64,000 nt of DNA, from NCBI RefSeq assembly GCF_042682045.1, contig NZ_JBHUGS010000001.1:186001-250000 (forward strand), in the 5' to 3' direction. Origin of the DNA: Sphingomonas_R arantia. Its GTDB lineage: Bacteria > Pseudomonadota > Alphaproteobacteria > Sphingomonadales > Sphingomonadaceae. The translations under genes and the position numbers were made by a program. The notes under the pieces are model-generated. The model saw only the letters and a list, made by a program, of their open reading frames with translations, ran no database searches and was not told the DNA's origin. Positions 34,672-42,887 of the stretch are shown here, one piece after another. The stretch's first letter is position 1. Every line of letters starts with the position of its first letter.

Positions 34672-34965
34672 ATGGCCGTCGTCACCACCGCCCGCGTCGT
34701 AACGCCGAATGCGAGCCGCTATCTGCAGCAATTATGTAAGCATTGGAGCCACCGGTTCGAGGTGAGCTTTACGCCCGAGGCGGGGGAAGTCGGCTTGCCG
34801 GCGGGGCCTTTGACGCTGGTGGCGGAGCCTGACGCGCTGGTGCTGCGCGCGAGCGTGGCGGAGGTGGAGCAGGTCGAGCGGGTGCAGGCGGTGGTGGCCG
34901 AGCATCTCGACCGGTTCGCGTTTCGCGAGGGTGCGTTGGTTTATGACTGGCGGGTTGAGGGATAG
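34672..34965 (+). CDS. DUF2218 domain-containing protein
   Basis: A 97-residue protein with the DUF2218 pattern: ARVVTPNASRYLQQLCKHWSHRF at the N-terminus, which carries a His and Cys that could bind metal, then a beta-rich body and an ending in ALVYDWRV. Members are often near iron or siderophore genes, but none are seen here. ATG 34672 is preceded by AAGGAG. Function unknown. Confidence 0.82.
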   Translation: MAVVTTARVVTPNASRYLQQLCKHWSHRFEVSFTPEAGEVGLPAGPLTLVAEPDALVLRASVAEVEQVERVQAVVAEHLDRFAFREGALVYDWRVEG

Positions 34966-35015
34966 GCGTTTCGCGAATCTCGCGGTTCGGCTTGTGGCTT
35001 GGTCTTCTCAAGCCA

Positions 35016-35055
35016 CTCCCCCTCTCCCAACCCTCTCCCCGTGGGGGAGAGGGCT
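35016..35055. repeat. Hairpin repeat, CTCTCCCAACCCTCTCCCC family, short copy
   Basis: CCCCCTCTCCCAACCCTCTCCCC followed by GGGGGAGAGGGCTTTT-like inverse sequence makes a hairpin between the convergent DUF2218 and 3-hydroxyacyl-CoA dehydrogenase genes. It is related to 30933-31039. It ends with a short TTTT and could work as a terminator. Confidence 0.7.
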
Positions 35056-35069
35056 TTTAGGCGGTTCTG

Positions 35070-35939
35070 TTAACGCGTCGGGACGGGGGTTTCGGCGGAG
35101 TAGTCGTAGAAGCCGCGGCCGGTTTTGCGGCCTAGCCAGCCGGCTTCGACATATTTGACGAGCAGGGGGGCGGGGCGGAATTTGGGGTCTCCGGTGCCGT
35201 CGTGCAGGACGCGACAGATATTGAGGCAGGTGTCGAGGCCGATGAAGTCGGCGAGTGTGAAGGGGCCCATCGGGTGGTTGAGGCCGAGGCTGACGGCCGC
35301 GTCGATGTCGGCGATCGTGGCGACGCCCTCGCCGAGCGCGAAGCAGGCCTCGTTGATGAACGGCAGTAGCACGCGGTTGACGATGAAGCCGGGCGCGTCG
35401 TTGGCGTGGACGACGGTCTTGCCGAGCGCCTCGGCATAGGCCTCGACCCGCGCCACGGTGGAGTCGGCGGTGGCAAGGCCGCGAATCAGTTCGATCGGGC
35501 GCATGACCGGCACCGGGTTGAAGAAATGGACGCCCATGAAGCGCGCGGGATCGGGCGCCGCCTGTGCCAGCCGCGTAATCGGGATGGACGAGGTGTTGGT
35601 CGCCAGGATCGCATCGGCGCCCAGCACCGCGCCGACATCGGCGAAGATCTTGCGCTTGATGTCCTCGCGCTCGGTCGCGGCCTCGATCACCAGCGCGGCG
35701 TCGGCCATCGCGGCGACGTCGGCCACCGGTTCGATCAGCGCGACCGCGGCCTGCGCGGCGTCGGCGGTCAGTTTCTCCTTCGTCACGAGCCGGTCGAGCG
35801 CGCGGGCGATGCCGTCACGGCCCTTAGTGGCGGCCGCGATGGAAACGTCCGACAACAGGACGCGGTAGCCCGCCTGTGCCGAGACCTGCGCGATGCCGGC
35901 CCCCATCTGGCCTGCGCCGATTACGCCGATCGTTTCCAT
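35070..35939 (-). CDS. 3-hydroxybutyryl-CoA (3-hydroxyacyl-CoA) dehydrogenase
   Basis: A 289-residue single-domain enzyme oxidising 3-hydroxyacyl-CoA with NAD+. The N-terminal NAD motif GAGQMGAGIAQ, the catalytic histidine region MGVHFFNPVPVMRPIELI and the C-terminal GLGRKTGRGFYDY-like end (LGRKTGRGFYDYS) are clear. Its length fits PaaH/Hbd. Start ATG 35939. It is transcribed away from sucC. Nearby etfBA could take electrons from acyl-CoA oxidation, although the acyl-CoA dehydrogenase is not in the window. Confidence 0.93.
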   Translation of the reverse strand: METIGVIGAGQMGAGIAQVSAQAGYRVLLSDVSIAAATKGRDGIARALDRLVTKEKLTADAAQAAVALIEPVADVAAMADAALVIEAATEREDIKRKIFADVGAVLGADAILATNTSSIPITRLAQAAPDPARFMGVHFFNPVPVMRPIELIRGLATADSTVARVEAYAEALGKTVVHANDAPGFIVNRVLLPFINEACFALGEGVATIADIDAAVSLGLNHPMGPFTLADFIGLDTCLNICRVLHDGTGDPKFRPAPLLVKYVEAGWLGRKTGRGFYDYSAETPVPTR

Positions 35940-36142
35940 GGATCATCCTCACGCTGAACGCCCTGACCGGGCTTTGCCCTCGCCCTACCGGCTCGCGCGG
36001 CGGCTCGCTAGGGTCATGGCGCGGGCGGCCGGGCCCGCTATGGTGCCGCAGTGCAGCGATTCGGGCGTGGCGGGGTGGCAATCCTTGCCCCGTTATGCTT
36101 TAGCCGCGCCAACTTTCCGCTGGACCCAGAGGACGCGATCCC

Positions 36143-37342
36143 ATGAACATCCACGAATATCAGGCCAAGGAACTGCTCGCCAAGTTCGGTGTCGCGATCC
36201 CGGCCGGCTATGCCGCGATGACCGTCGACGAAGCCGTGGCCGCCGCCGAACGCCTGCCCGGGCCGCTCTACGTCGTGAAGTCGCAGATCCACGCGGGCGG
36301 CCGCGGCAAGGGCAAGTTCAAGGAACTCGGCCCCGATGCGAAGGGCGGCGTGCGACTGTCCAAGACGATCGACGACGTGCGCCAGAACGCGACGGACATG
36401 CTGGGTAACACGCTGGTCACGATCCAGACGGGCGATGCGGGCAAGCAGGTCAACCGGCTGTACATCACCGACGGCGCCGACATCGCGAAGGAATATTACC
36501 TTTCGATGCTGGTCGATCGTGCGACCGGCCGGATCGCCGTCGTCGTGTCGACCGAGGGTGGCATGGACATCGAAGCGGTCGCACACGACACGCCCGAGCT
36601 GATCCACAGCATCATCATCGACCCGGTCGAGGGTTTCCAGCCGCATCACGGCCGCGCCGTGGCGTTCGCGCTGGGCCTGAAGGGCGATCTCTACAAGCAG
36701 GCGATCAAGGTTTCGGGTCAGCTGTACGAGGCGTTCATCGCGTCCGACATGGAAATGCTGGAAGTGAACCCGCTGGTCGAGACGACCGACGGCGCGCTGC
36801 TGGTGCTCGACGCCAAGGTGTCGTTCGACGGCAACGCGCTGTACCGTCACAAGGACATCTTCGCGCTGCGCGACGAGTCCGAGGAGGATCCGGCCGAGAT
36901 CGAGGCGTCGAAGTACGACCTGGCCTACATCAAGCTCGACGGTAACATCGGCTGCATGGTGAACGGCGCGGGCCTGGCCATGGCGACGATGGACATCATC
37001 AAGCTGAACGGCGCGTTCCCGGCGAATTTCCTCGACGTCGGCGGCGGCGCTTCGAAGGAGAAGGTGACGGCGGCGTTCAAGCTGATCCTGTCCGATCCGG
37101 CGGTCGAAGGCATCCTGGTCAACATCTTCGGCGGCATCATGCGCTGCGACATCATCGCCGACGGCATCGTCGCGGCGGCGAAGGAAGTGAACCTGTCGGT
37201 GCCGCTGGTCGTGCGGCTCGAGGGCACCAACGTGCAGCAGGGCAAGGACATCCTGGCCAACAGCGGCCTGCCGATCGTCAGCGCCGACGACCTGGGCGAT
37301 GCCGCGAAGAAGATCGTGGCGCAGGTCAAGCAGGCGGCCTGA
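36143..37342 (+). CDS. sucC: Succinate-CoA ligase (ADP-forming) subunit beta
   Basis: A 399-residue beta subunit with the ATP-grasp domain at the N-terminus (MNIHEYQAKELLAKFGV; VKSQIHAGGRGKGKF) and the C-terminal CoA-ligase domain (FLDVGGGASKEKV; LVNIFGGIMRCDIIADGI). It turns succinyl-CoA into succinate in the citric acid cycle with substrate-level phosphorylation. The partner subunit sucD does not follow; the next genes are etfBA, so the operon has been split. ATG 36143 is the family start, preceded by CCAGAGGA. Confidence 0.97.
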   Translation: MNIHEYQAKELLAKFGVAIPAGYAAMTVDEAVAAAERLPGPLYVVKSQIHAGGRGKGKFKELGPDAKGGVRLSKTIDDVRQNATDMLGNTLVTIQTGDAGKQVNRLYITDGADIAKEYYLSMLVDRATGRIAVVVSTEGGMDIEAVAHDTPELIHSIIIDPVEGFQPHHGRAVAFALGLKGDLYKQAIKVSGQLYEAFIASDMEMLEVNPLVETTDGALLVLDAKVSFDGNALYRHKDIFALRDESEEDPAEIEASKYDLAYIKLDGNIGCMVNGAGLAMATMDIIKLNGAFPANFLDVGGGASKEKVTAAFKLILSDPAVEGILVNIFGGIMRCDIIADGIVAAAKEVNLSVPLVVRLEGTNVQQGKDILANSGLPIVSADDLGDAAKKIVAQVKQAA

Positions 37343-37377
37343 AGCGTCAGGGGGAATTAAATCCCCCGGACGTCATA

Positions 37378-37445
37378 TGTGCCCCGGCGAAGGCGGGGCC
37401 TGGGTGGAGCGGTTTCACCTGGGCCCCGGCCTGCGCCGGGGCACA
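37378..37445. repeat. Paired hairpin repeat, CCCCGGC family, copy 3
   Basis: TGTGCCCCGGC at the left faces GCCGGGGCACA at the right, with a GGCCTGGGTGGAG and CACCTGGGCC inner stem. It follows the sucC stop by 35 bp and precedes the etfBA operator region. Confidence 0.85.
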
Positions 37446-37492
37446 ACTGTAACGACGATAGAGGCGTGGGGCGTTTTGACCTGGTCCGCCCC

Positions 37493-37510
37493 CTTTACGT
37501 TTACGTAAAG
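37493..37510. promoter_or_regulatory. 18-bp palindrome upstream of etfBA, LiuR-like operator candidate
   Basis: CTTTACGT-TT-ACGTAAAG is a perfect inverted repeat of 8-bp arms with a 2-bp centre, 73 bp before etfB. The core TTTACGTTTACGTAAA resembles the binding sites I recall for LiuR, a MerR-family regulator of branched-chain amino acid and acyl-CoA breakdown that often controls electron-transfer flavoprotein genes. A TTGACC at 37476-37481 might be a -35 box, but no well-placed -10 is seen. The regulator gene is not in the window. Confidence 0.5.
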
Positions 37511-37583
37511 CGCCTGCTATGGGCCGATCAATCGCGCGGGGCGTTTGAGTCGCCGCCACAGCGTCATGCCGGAGGATAGCGCC

Positions 37584-38333
37584 ATGAAGATCCTGGTGCC
37601 CGTGAAGCGGGTGATCGATTATAATGTGAAGCCGCGGGTGAAGGCGGACGGGACGGGCGTCGACCTGGCCAACGTCAAGATGAGCATGAACCCGTTCGAC
37701 GAGATCGCGATCGAAGAGGCGATCCGGCTGCGCGAAAAGGGCGCGGCGACCGAGATCGTGGCCGTGTCGATCGGCGTGCAGAAATGCCAGGAAACGCTGC
37801 GCACCGCGCTCGCCATGGGTGCGGACCGCGCGATCCTGGTGCTGACCGAGGATGTGGTCGAGCCGCTGGCGGTCGCCAAGATCCTCAAGGCGATCGTCGA
37901 CGAGGAGCAGCCCGGGCTGGTCATTCTTGGCAAGCAGGCGATCGACGACGACAGCAACCAGACCGGCCAGATGCTGGCAGCGCTGCTCGGCTGGGGCCAG
38001 GGCACGTTCGCGTCGAAGGTCGAGGTCGCGGGTGATACCGTGACCGTGACGCGCGAAGTGGATGGCGGCGCCGAGACGGTGAACCTGAAGACGCCGGCGA
38101 TCGTGACGACCGATCTGCGCTTGAACGAGCCGCGCTATGCGTCGCTGCCGAACATCATGAAGGCGAAGTCGAAGCCGATGGCGACCAAGGCGCCGGCCGA
38201 TTACGGCGTCGACACCACGCCGCGGCTGACGACGTCGAAGGTGGTCGAACCGGCCAAGCGCGTCGCGGGCATCACGGTGCCCGACGTCGATACGCTGGTG
38301 GCGAAGCTCAAGGATATGGGAGTGGCGGTATGA
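37584..38333 (+). CDS. etfB: Electron transfer flavoprotein subunit beta
   Basis: A 249-residue ETF beta subunit (MKILVPVKRVIDYNVKPRV) with the AMP/FAD-interaction regions ILVLTEDV and ILGKQAIDDDSNQTGQM and a C-terminal arm that binds the dehydrogenases. ETF carries electrons from acyl-CoA and amino-acid-derived dehydrogenases to the quinone pool. ATG 37584 follows GGAGGA at 37571-37576 by 7 bp; an earlier in-frame start at 37545 has no homology. It overlaps etfA by ATGA. Confidence 0.96.
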   Translation: MKILVPVKRVIDYNVKPRVKADGTGVDLANVKMSMNPFDEIAIEEAIRLREKGAATEIVAVSIGVQKCQETLRTALAMGADRAILVLTEDVVEPLAVAKILKAIVDEEQPGLVILGKQAIDDDSNQTGQMLAALLGWGQGTFASKVEVAGDTVTVTREVDGGAETVNLKTPAIVTTDLRLNEPRYASLPNIMKAKSKPMATKAPADYGVDTTPRLTTSKVVEPAKRVAGITVPDVDTLVAKLKDMGVAV

Positions 38334-39259
38334 AGACGCTCGTCTGGGTCGAACATGATGGCGCGGCCGTGAAGGACGCGACGTTGTCGGCGGTGACCGC
38401 CGCCGGCGAAATGGGCGAGGTCCATCTGCTGGTCGCGGGTCAGGGCGTCGATGCGGTGGCGCAGGCCGCGGCGCAGATCGCCGGCGTCGGCAAGGTGCAT
38501 GTCGCGGACGACGCGGCCTATGCCCATGCGCTGGCCGAGAATGTCGCACCGCTGGTGGTCGAGCTGATGGGTCACCACGATGCGTTCGTGGCGCCGTCGA
38601 CGACGAACGGCAAGAACATCGCGCCGCGCGTGGCGGCGTTGCTGGACGTGTCGCAGATCAGCGACATCCTGTCGGTCGAGAGCGAAGGCGTGTTCACGCG
38701 GCCGATCTATGCCGGCAACGCGATCGCGACCGTGCAGTCGTCGGACGCCAAGCTGGTCGTGACGGTGCGTGGCACGGCGTTCGCCAAGGCGGCGGCAAGC
38801 GGCGGCGCGGGCGTGGTCGAGGCGGTTTCGGCCGGTGGCGACCAGGGGCTGTCGAGCTTCGTCGGGTCGGAGATCGCATCGTCCGATCGGCCGGAGCTGA
38901 CGTCGGCCAAGATCATCGTGTCGGGCGGGCGAGCGCTGGGCTCGGAGGACAAGTTCCACGAGCTGATCGATCCGCTGGCCGACAAGCTGGGCGCGGGTGT
39001 GGGCGCATCACGCGCCGCGGTCGATGCGGGCTATGCGCCGAACGATTACCAGGTCGGGCAGACGGGCAAGATCGTGGCGCCGGAAGTGTATGTCGCGGTC
39101 GGGATCTCCGGCGCGATCCAGCATCTGGCGGGCATGAAGGACTCGAAGGTCATCGTCGCGATCAACAAGGACGCGGACGCGCCGATCTTCCAGGTGGCCG
39201 ATATCGGGCTGGTCGGTGACCTGTTCACGGTGGTGCCGGAGCTGACCGCGAAGCTGTGA
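38330..39259 (+). CDS. etfA: Electron transfer flavoprotein subunit alpha
   Basis: A 309-residue ETF alpha subunit. The C-terminal FAD-binding domain has SGGRALGSEDKF, GAGVGASRAAVDAGYAPND, QVGQTGKIVAPEVYVAVGISGAIQHLAGM, and ends with ADIGLVGDLFTVVPEL. These are the family blocks. It starts at ATG 38330 inside the etfB stop and ends in a GTGA overlap with the DUF1294 gene. Confidence 0.97.
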   Translation: MKTLVWVEHDGAAVKDATLSAVTAAGEMGEVHLLVAGQGVDAVAQAAAQIAGVGKVHVADDAAYAHALAENVAPLVVELMGHHDAFVAPSTTNGKNIAPRVAALLDVSQISDILSVESEGVFTRPIYAGNAIATVQSSDAKLVVTVRGTAFAKAAASGGAGVVEAVSAGGDQGLSSFVGSEIASSDRPELTSAKIIVSGGRALGSEDKFHELIDPLADKLGAGVGASRAAVDAGYAPNDYQVGQTGKIVAPEVYVAVGISGAIQHLAGMKDSKVIVAINKDADAPIFQVADIGLVGDLFTVVPELTAKL

Positions 39260-39585
39260 CGGGGACGATGGCGGGGCTCGTCGGGCTGCTGTCCGGCGTG
39301 CCTGTCTGGGGTTTCGCGCTGCTGTTGCTTGTCGTGAACGGTGCGACCCTGCTGCTTTTCTGGCACGACAAGCGATCAGCCCTGGCGAGGGCGAGGCGGG
39401 TGTCGGAGCGACGCTTGTTGATGTTGGCAGCGATCGGCGGGACCCCGGCGGCGTTCGCTGCCCGCCGGCTGTTCCGGCACAAGACGCTGAAGCAGCCTTT
39501 CTCCAGCCGGTTGGAACGGATTGCCGTGTTGCAGGCGATTGCGGTCAAGTCCGTCGTGCTGTTCGCGCTGCTTTTAAGGAACTAA
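39256..39585 (+). CDS. DUF1294 small membrane protein
   Basis: A 109-residue protein with three hydrophobic segments and the DUF1294 motif LLLFWHDKRSALARARRVSERRLL, then GGTPAAFAARRLFRHKTLKQPF. GTG 39256 overlaps the etfA stop (GTGA); an ATG at 39268 is the alternative. It may be carried in the etf transcript for convenience only. The function of the family is unknown. Its TAA overlaps the stop of the convergent HDAC-like gene. Confidence 0.83.
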   Translation: MTGTMAGLVGLLSGVPVWGFALLLLVVNGATLLLFWHDKRSALARARRVSERRLLMLAAIGGTPAAFAARRLFRHKTLKQPFSSRLERIAVLQAIAVKSVVLFALLLRN

Positions 39586-40583
39586 AAGCCGGAGAGCAGC
39601 GCCGCTACGTTGGACCCGAGCGCGTTGACCGCGTAGCCGCCCTCCATCACGATGACGGTCGGGAGGCCGGTGGCGGCGATGCGGTGGGCCATCGTGGCGA
39701 AATCTTCGGTCTTGAGGGCGAAGCCGGAGATCGGGTCGCCTTCGTAGGTATCGGCGCCGAACGACAGGACGAGCAGGTCTGCGCCACTGGCTGCGATCAG
39801 GTCGAGCGACCGGTCCAGTGCCGGGGCGTAGTCCGACCAGGCGGTGCCGCGCGGCAGGATGATATTGTGGTTCGCGCCGAGCCCGTCGCCGGCGCCGTGT
39901 TCGTCGGGATGGCCCCAGAAATAGGGGAAGTCGGTGCGCGGATCGGCGTGGATCGACACGAACGTTACGTCGCCGCGATCGTAGAAGATGTCCTGCGTCC
40001 CGTTGCCGTGGTGATAGTCGACGTCGAGGATCGCGACGCGCCGGCCGGCGTCGATCGCGGCCTGCGCGACGATCGCGGCGTTGTTGAGGAAGCAGTAGCC
40101 GCCGGCATAGTCGCGCCCGGCATGGTGGCCGGGCGGGCGGCAGAGTGCGAATGCGGCGCGGTCGCCGGCCAGGACATGGTCGAGCGCGGTGAGCGCGGTC
40201 TGTGCGCCCCAGTAGGTCGCGTCCCAGGTGCCGGCACCGATCGGGGTGACCGCATCGGCGGTGTGGCGACCGAGCAGCGCGTCGATGCGGGTGAGGTCGA
40301 GCGGGCGGCGGCCGACGACGGGCCAGGCATAGCCGATCGCATCACCGGTGCGTCCGGCGGTGAGCCAGCGGTCGTGCGCCTCGGTCAGGAAGGTGAGATA
40401 GGCCGCGTCGTGGACGGCGGCGAGCGGCGCCATGCCGTGATCGGTGGGCGCAACCATGTCGCCGATCGCGTTCAGGATGCCGGTGGCCCGGGCGGGGGTG
40501 TCGGCATGGGCAGCTAGCGCGCCGTTGAAGAATTCATGGACCGGGCGGTGGCCGAGCTGGCGATCGTCGAAGACGGTGATCAT
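39582..40583 (-). CDS. Histone deacetylase-family (acetylpolyamine amidohydrolase-like) hydrolase
   Basis: A 333-residue arginase/deacetylase-fold enzyme with the zinc and catalytic motifs CRPPGHHAGRDYAGGYCFLNN, DVDYHHGNGTQDIFY and FGADTYEGDP, plus a C-terminal GGYAVNALG. All ligand residues visible are kept, so deacetylase activity is expected. Bacterial members remove acetyl groups from polyamines or small amides; the substrate is unknown here. Start ATG 40583 (MITVFDDRQLGHRPV). It converges on the DUF1294 gene, their stops overlapping by four bases. Confidence 0.9.
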   Translation of the reverse strand: MITVFDDRQLGHRPVHEFFNGALAAHADTPARATGILNAIGDMVAPTDHGMAPLAAVHDAAYLTFLTEAHDRWLTAGRTGDAIGYAWPVVGRRPLDLTRIDALLGRHTADAVTPIGAGTWDATYWGAQTALTALDHVLAGDRAAFALCRPPGHHAGRDYAGGYCFLNNAAIVAQAAIDAGRRVAILDVDYHHGNGTQDIFYDRGDVTFVSIHADPRTDFPYFWGHPDEHGAGDGLGANHNIILPRGTAWSDYAPALDRSLDLIAASGADLLVLSFGADTYEGDPISGFALKTEDFATMAHRIAATGLPTVIVMEGGYAVNALGSNVAALLSGF

Positions 40584-40626
40584 GGGGCAGGCGTTTCCGG
40601 ACGGATGAGTGCGACGGCGTCCGGGG

Positions 40627-41250
40627 TCAGCGGCGGACGGGGCCCATGACCGGCTTGGCGGCCTTGGCCGGTTTCGCCTCGTCGAGAATCTTGAGCAGCG
40701 CGGTGCCGCGGCTGTCCTGCGCGGCATAGTCGCGCGCGGTCTTGCCGGCGATGCGATCGGGGCGGGTCGGGTCGGCCCCGGCGGAGATCAGGAGGCGGGT
40801 GAGCGCCGGGTCGCGGGCCTGTACCGCCAGGATGATCGGCGTTTCGCCGCGCGTGTTGATCGCATCGACCGCCGCGCCGTCCGCCAGCAGGGCGCGCGCA
40901 CCCTCGACATAACCGATCTGGGCGGCGAGCAGCAGCGGGGTGTTCCCCTCCCGATCGCGGATGTCGACGCTGGCGCCCTTGGACAGGAGGTAGCCGAGCC
41001 AGCCGCTGTCGCGCCGCTTGACGAGGATATGGAGCGCGGCCTCGCCGGTCGTATAGTCCTTGGTGTTGATCATCTGCGACCCCGGCCGCTCGACCGCCTC
41101 GGCAACCTTGGGCCCGTCACGGTCGCGCACCGCTTTCAGGAAGCTGAAGCTGTCGGTGAACTGCGCCGTGGCCGGCGTCGCGACGGCCGTCAGTGCGCAG
41201 AGGGCCGCGGCCAAGACTGCCAGCGTTCGCTTGTTACCCGTCATCCGCAT
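40627..41250 (-). CDS. Secreted ankyrin-repeat protein
   Basis: A 207-residue protein with a signal peptide (MRMTGNKRTLAVLAAALCALTAVATPATAQ) and four ankyrin repeats, such as GEAALHILVKRRDSGWLGYLLSKGASVD, GNTPLLLAAQIGYVEGARALLADGAAVD and GETPIILAVQARDPALTRLLISAGADP. Ankyrin repeats are protein-binding, so a periplasmic partner is likely. GGGGGA lies about 7 bp before ATG 41250; ATG 41244 is possible. It is 43 bp after the HDAC-like gene start and on the same strand. The partner is unknown. Confidence 0.87.
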   Translation of the reverse strand: MRMTGNKRTLAVLAAALCALTAVATPATAQFTDSFSFLKAVRDRDGPKVAEAVERPGSQMINTKDYTTGEAALHILVKRRDSGWLGYLLSKGASVDIRDREGNTPLLLAAQIGYVEGARALLADGAAVDAINTRGETPIILAVQARDPALTRLLISAGADPTRPDRIAGKTARDYAAQDSRGTALLKILDEAKPAKAAKPVMGPVRR

Positions 41251-41317
41251 CCCCAAGTCCCCCGTGATGCCCAAATCCTTGCTACCGCCGCCTTATCAAA
41301 GCATGGCTGGCCCCGCC

Positions 41318-41911
41318 ATGAACAAGACTCACCTCCTTGCCGCGCCCGTGCTGGCGTTCTGCCTCGCGCTCGGGGGATGCGGGTCGAAGCCGGTGGAGGA
41401 ACCGCCGCTGGCCGGCGCGACGATCGGCGGGGCGTTCGCGCTGACCGATCAGGACGGACGCGCGGTGACCGAGGCAAGCTATGCCGGCAAATATCGCGTC
41501 ATGTATTTCGGCTACACCTATTGCCCGGACGTCTGCCCGCTCGACGTGCAGCGGCTGATGGCCGGGTATCGGGCGTTTGCAAAGGCGGACCCGGTGCGCG
41601 CCACCAAGGTGCAGCCGATCTTCGTCTCGGTCGATCCGGCGCGCGATACGCCGACGGTCGTGAAGCAGTTCGTCGGCGCGTTCGGGGCGCCGCTGGTCGG
41701 GCTGACCGGCACCGATGCGCAGATCGCGGCGGTCGCGAAGCGCTATGCCGTGATCTATTCCAAGGAGGCCGGGCCGAAGCCCGACGCGTATCTGATGAAC
41801 CATAGCCGGATGGCGATGCTGTTCGCGCCGGACGGGAAGCCGGTCGCGTTGCTGCGCGCGGACGAGAGTGCGGATGCGGTGGCGGCCGACCTCGATCGCT
41901 GGGTCGCATGA
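41318..41911 (+). CDS. SCO family copper chaperone-like lipoprotein
   Basis: A 197-residue protein with a lipoprotein signal (FCLALGGC, acylated at Cys20 or so) and a thioredoxin fold with YTYCPDVCP (CxxxC) and a later conserved His in NHSRMAM. These are the copper ligands of SCO1/SenC proteins that help assemble the CuA site of cytochrome c oxidase or protect against oxidative stress. ATG 41318 (MNKTHLLAAP) was chosen over 41303. It overlaps the YcgN-like start (ATGA). Copper genes are not adjacent. Confidence 0.9.
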   Translation: MNKTHLLAAPVLAFCLALGGCGSKPVEEPPLAGATIGGAFALTDQDGRAVTEASYAGKYRVMYFGYTYCPDVCPLDVQRLMAGYRAFAKADPVRATKVQPIFVSVDPARDTPTVVKQFVGAFGAPLVGLTGTDAQIAAVAKRYAVIYSKEAGPKPDAYLMNHSRMAMLFAPDGKPVALLRADESADAVAADLDRWVA

Positions 41912-42351
41912 CGGACGCCCCGCGCCCGTTCTGGGAGACAGTGCCGTTGACCAAGATGAGCCGGACGCAGTGGGAATCGCTGTGCGACGGCTGCGGCAAA
42001 TGCTGCATCCACAAGCTGGAGGACGAGGAGACGGGCGAGGTGTTGCCGACCAACGTCGCGTGCCGGTTGCTCGACCGCCGATCGGGGCAGTGCAGCGATT
42101 ACCGCCGGCGCCACGCGTTCGTGCCGGAGTGCGTGCGGCTGACCCCGGCGAAGCTGGACCAGCTCGACTGGCTGCCGTCGACCTGCGCGTACAAGCTGAT
42201 CCGCGACGGGGCGCCGCTTTACGACTGGCATTATCTCATCTCGGGCGACCGCGAGGCGGTGCACCGCGCGGGCGTTTCGGTGCGGGGCTGGACGGTGTCG
42301 GAGGACGATGTCGGCGATCTGGAGAACCACATTATCGAGCGCGAACTGTAG
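41908..42351 (+). CDS. YcgN/YkgJ-family cysteine cluster protein (UPF0260)
   Basis: A 147-residue protein with the UPF0260 signature: CDGCGKCCIHKLEDEETGE followed by TNVACRLLD and CSDYRRR, a cluster of eight or so cysteines expected to bind zinc or iron. It is widespread in proteobacteria and of unknown role. It starts in the stop of the SCO-family gene. Other residues, VPECVRLTP and YDWHYL, match the family. Confidence 0.9.
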   Translation: MTDAPRPFWETVPLTKMSRTQWESLCDGCGKCCIHKLEDEETGEVLPTNVACRLLDRRSGQCSDYRRRHAFVPECVRLTPAKLDQLDWLPSTCAYKLIRDGAPLYDWHYLISGDREAVHRAGVSVRGWTVSEDDVGDLENHIIEREL

Positions 42352-42355
42352 CGCG

Positions 42356-42829
42356 ATGGCGGGGGCGCGACCGTTGCGACACGGACTGTCGCTGCTGTTG
42401 CTGAATGTCGCCGGGACCGCTGCGGGGCAGGGAGCCACATCCGCGGACGCGCTGGCCCGGTCGCGGGCGCTGACGGGGGCCGCGACGCCCTGTCCGCGGC
42501 AGGGCGCACGGTCCGACTCGATCACCGTCTGTGGTCGGCGGACGGAGGAGCTTTACCGGATCCCGGACGTGATCCGTGCGGAACCGCAGCCGCGCAAGGC
42601 GGGGGCGGCGACCGCGTGGGGAACGCGCAACGTGTGGGCGGAGGAGGCGGCGCGGAGCGGGCGTCCGGACAGCAGCAGCCCGGACGGCGCGGGCGGGCAA
42701 AGTGGCCTGATGAAGCAGATGCGCCGCGAATGGGAGCTGGAGCGTCAGGCGATCGAAGCGCGGCGCGAAACCAGGCCCGAGCCTGAGAACGAGCTTCAGC
42801 CCAAGCCCGAACTCTTGCCGCAACGCTAG
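42356..42829 (+). CDS. Hypothetical exported protein
   Basis: A 157-residue product (MAGARPLRHGLSLLLLNVAGTAAGQGA at the start) with a likely signal peptide, a cysteine pair (ATPCPRQG; ITVCGRRTEELYRIP) and a charged helical C-terminus rich in Glu/Gln/Pro. The CGRR and YRIP pattern is common in small Sphingomonadaceae exported proteins. It begins 4 bp after the YcgN-like stop. The function is unknown. Confidence 0.65.
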   Translation: MAGARPLRHGLSLLLLNVAGTAAGQGATSADALARSRALTGAATPCPRQGARSDSITVCGRRTEELYRIPDVIRAEPQPRKAGAATAWGTRNVWAEEAARSGRPDSSSPDGAGGQSGLMKQMRREWELERQAIEARRETRPEPENELQPKPELLPQR

Positions 42830-42887
42830 CGCCGGATGGCGCGAAAAGCCGGTTCGCGGGCGACTTGATCCGTTATAGATCGGCGCG

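Noticed and set aside
35940..36142. Riboswitch or structured leader before sucC
   Set aside because: I looked for known leader motifs and a clear hairpin-terminator pair and saw none that I could support.
37476..37520. Full sigma-70 promoter for etfBA
   Set aside because: A TTGACC is seen but no -10 at 16-18 bp; the TGCTAT is 33 bp away.
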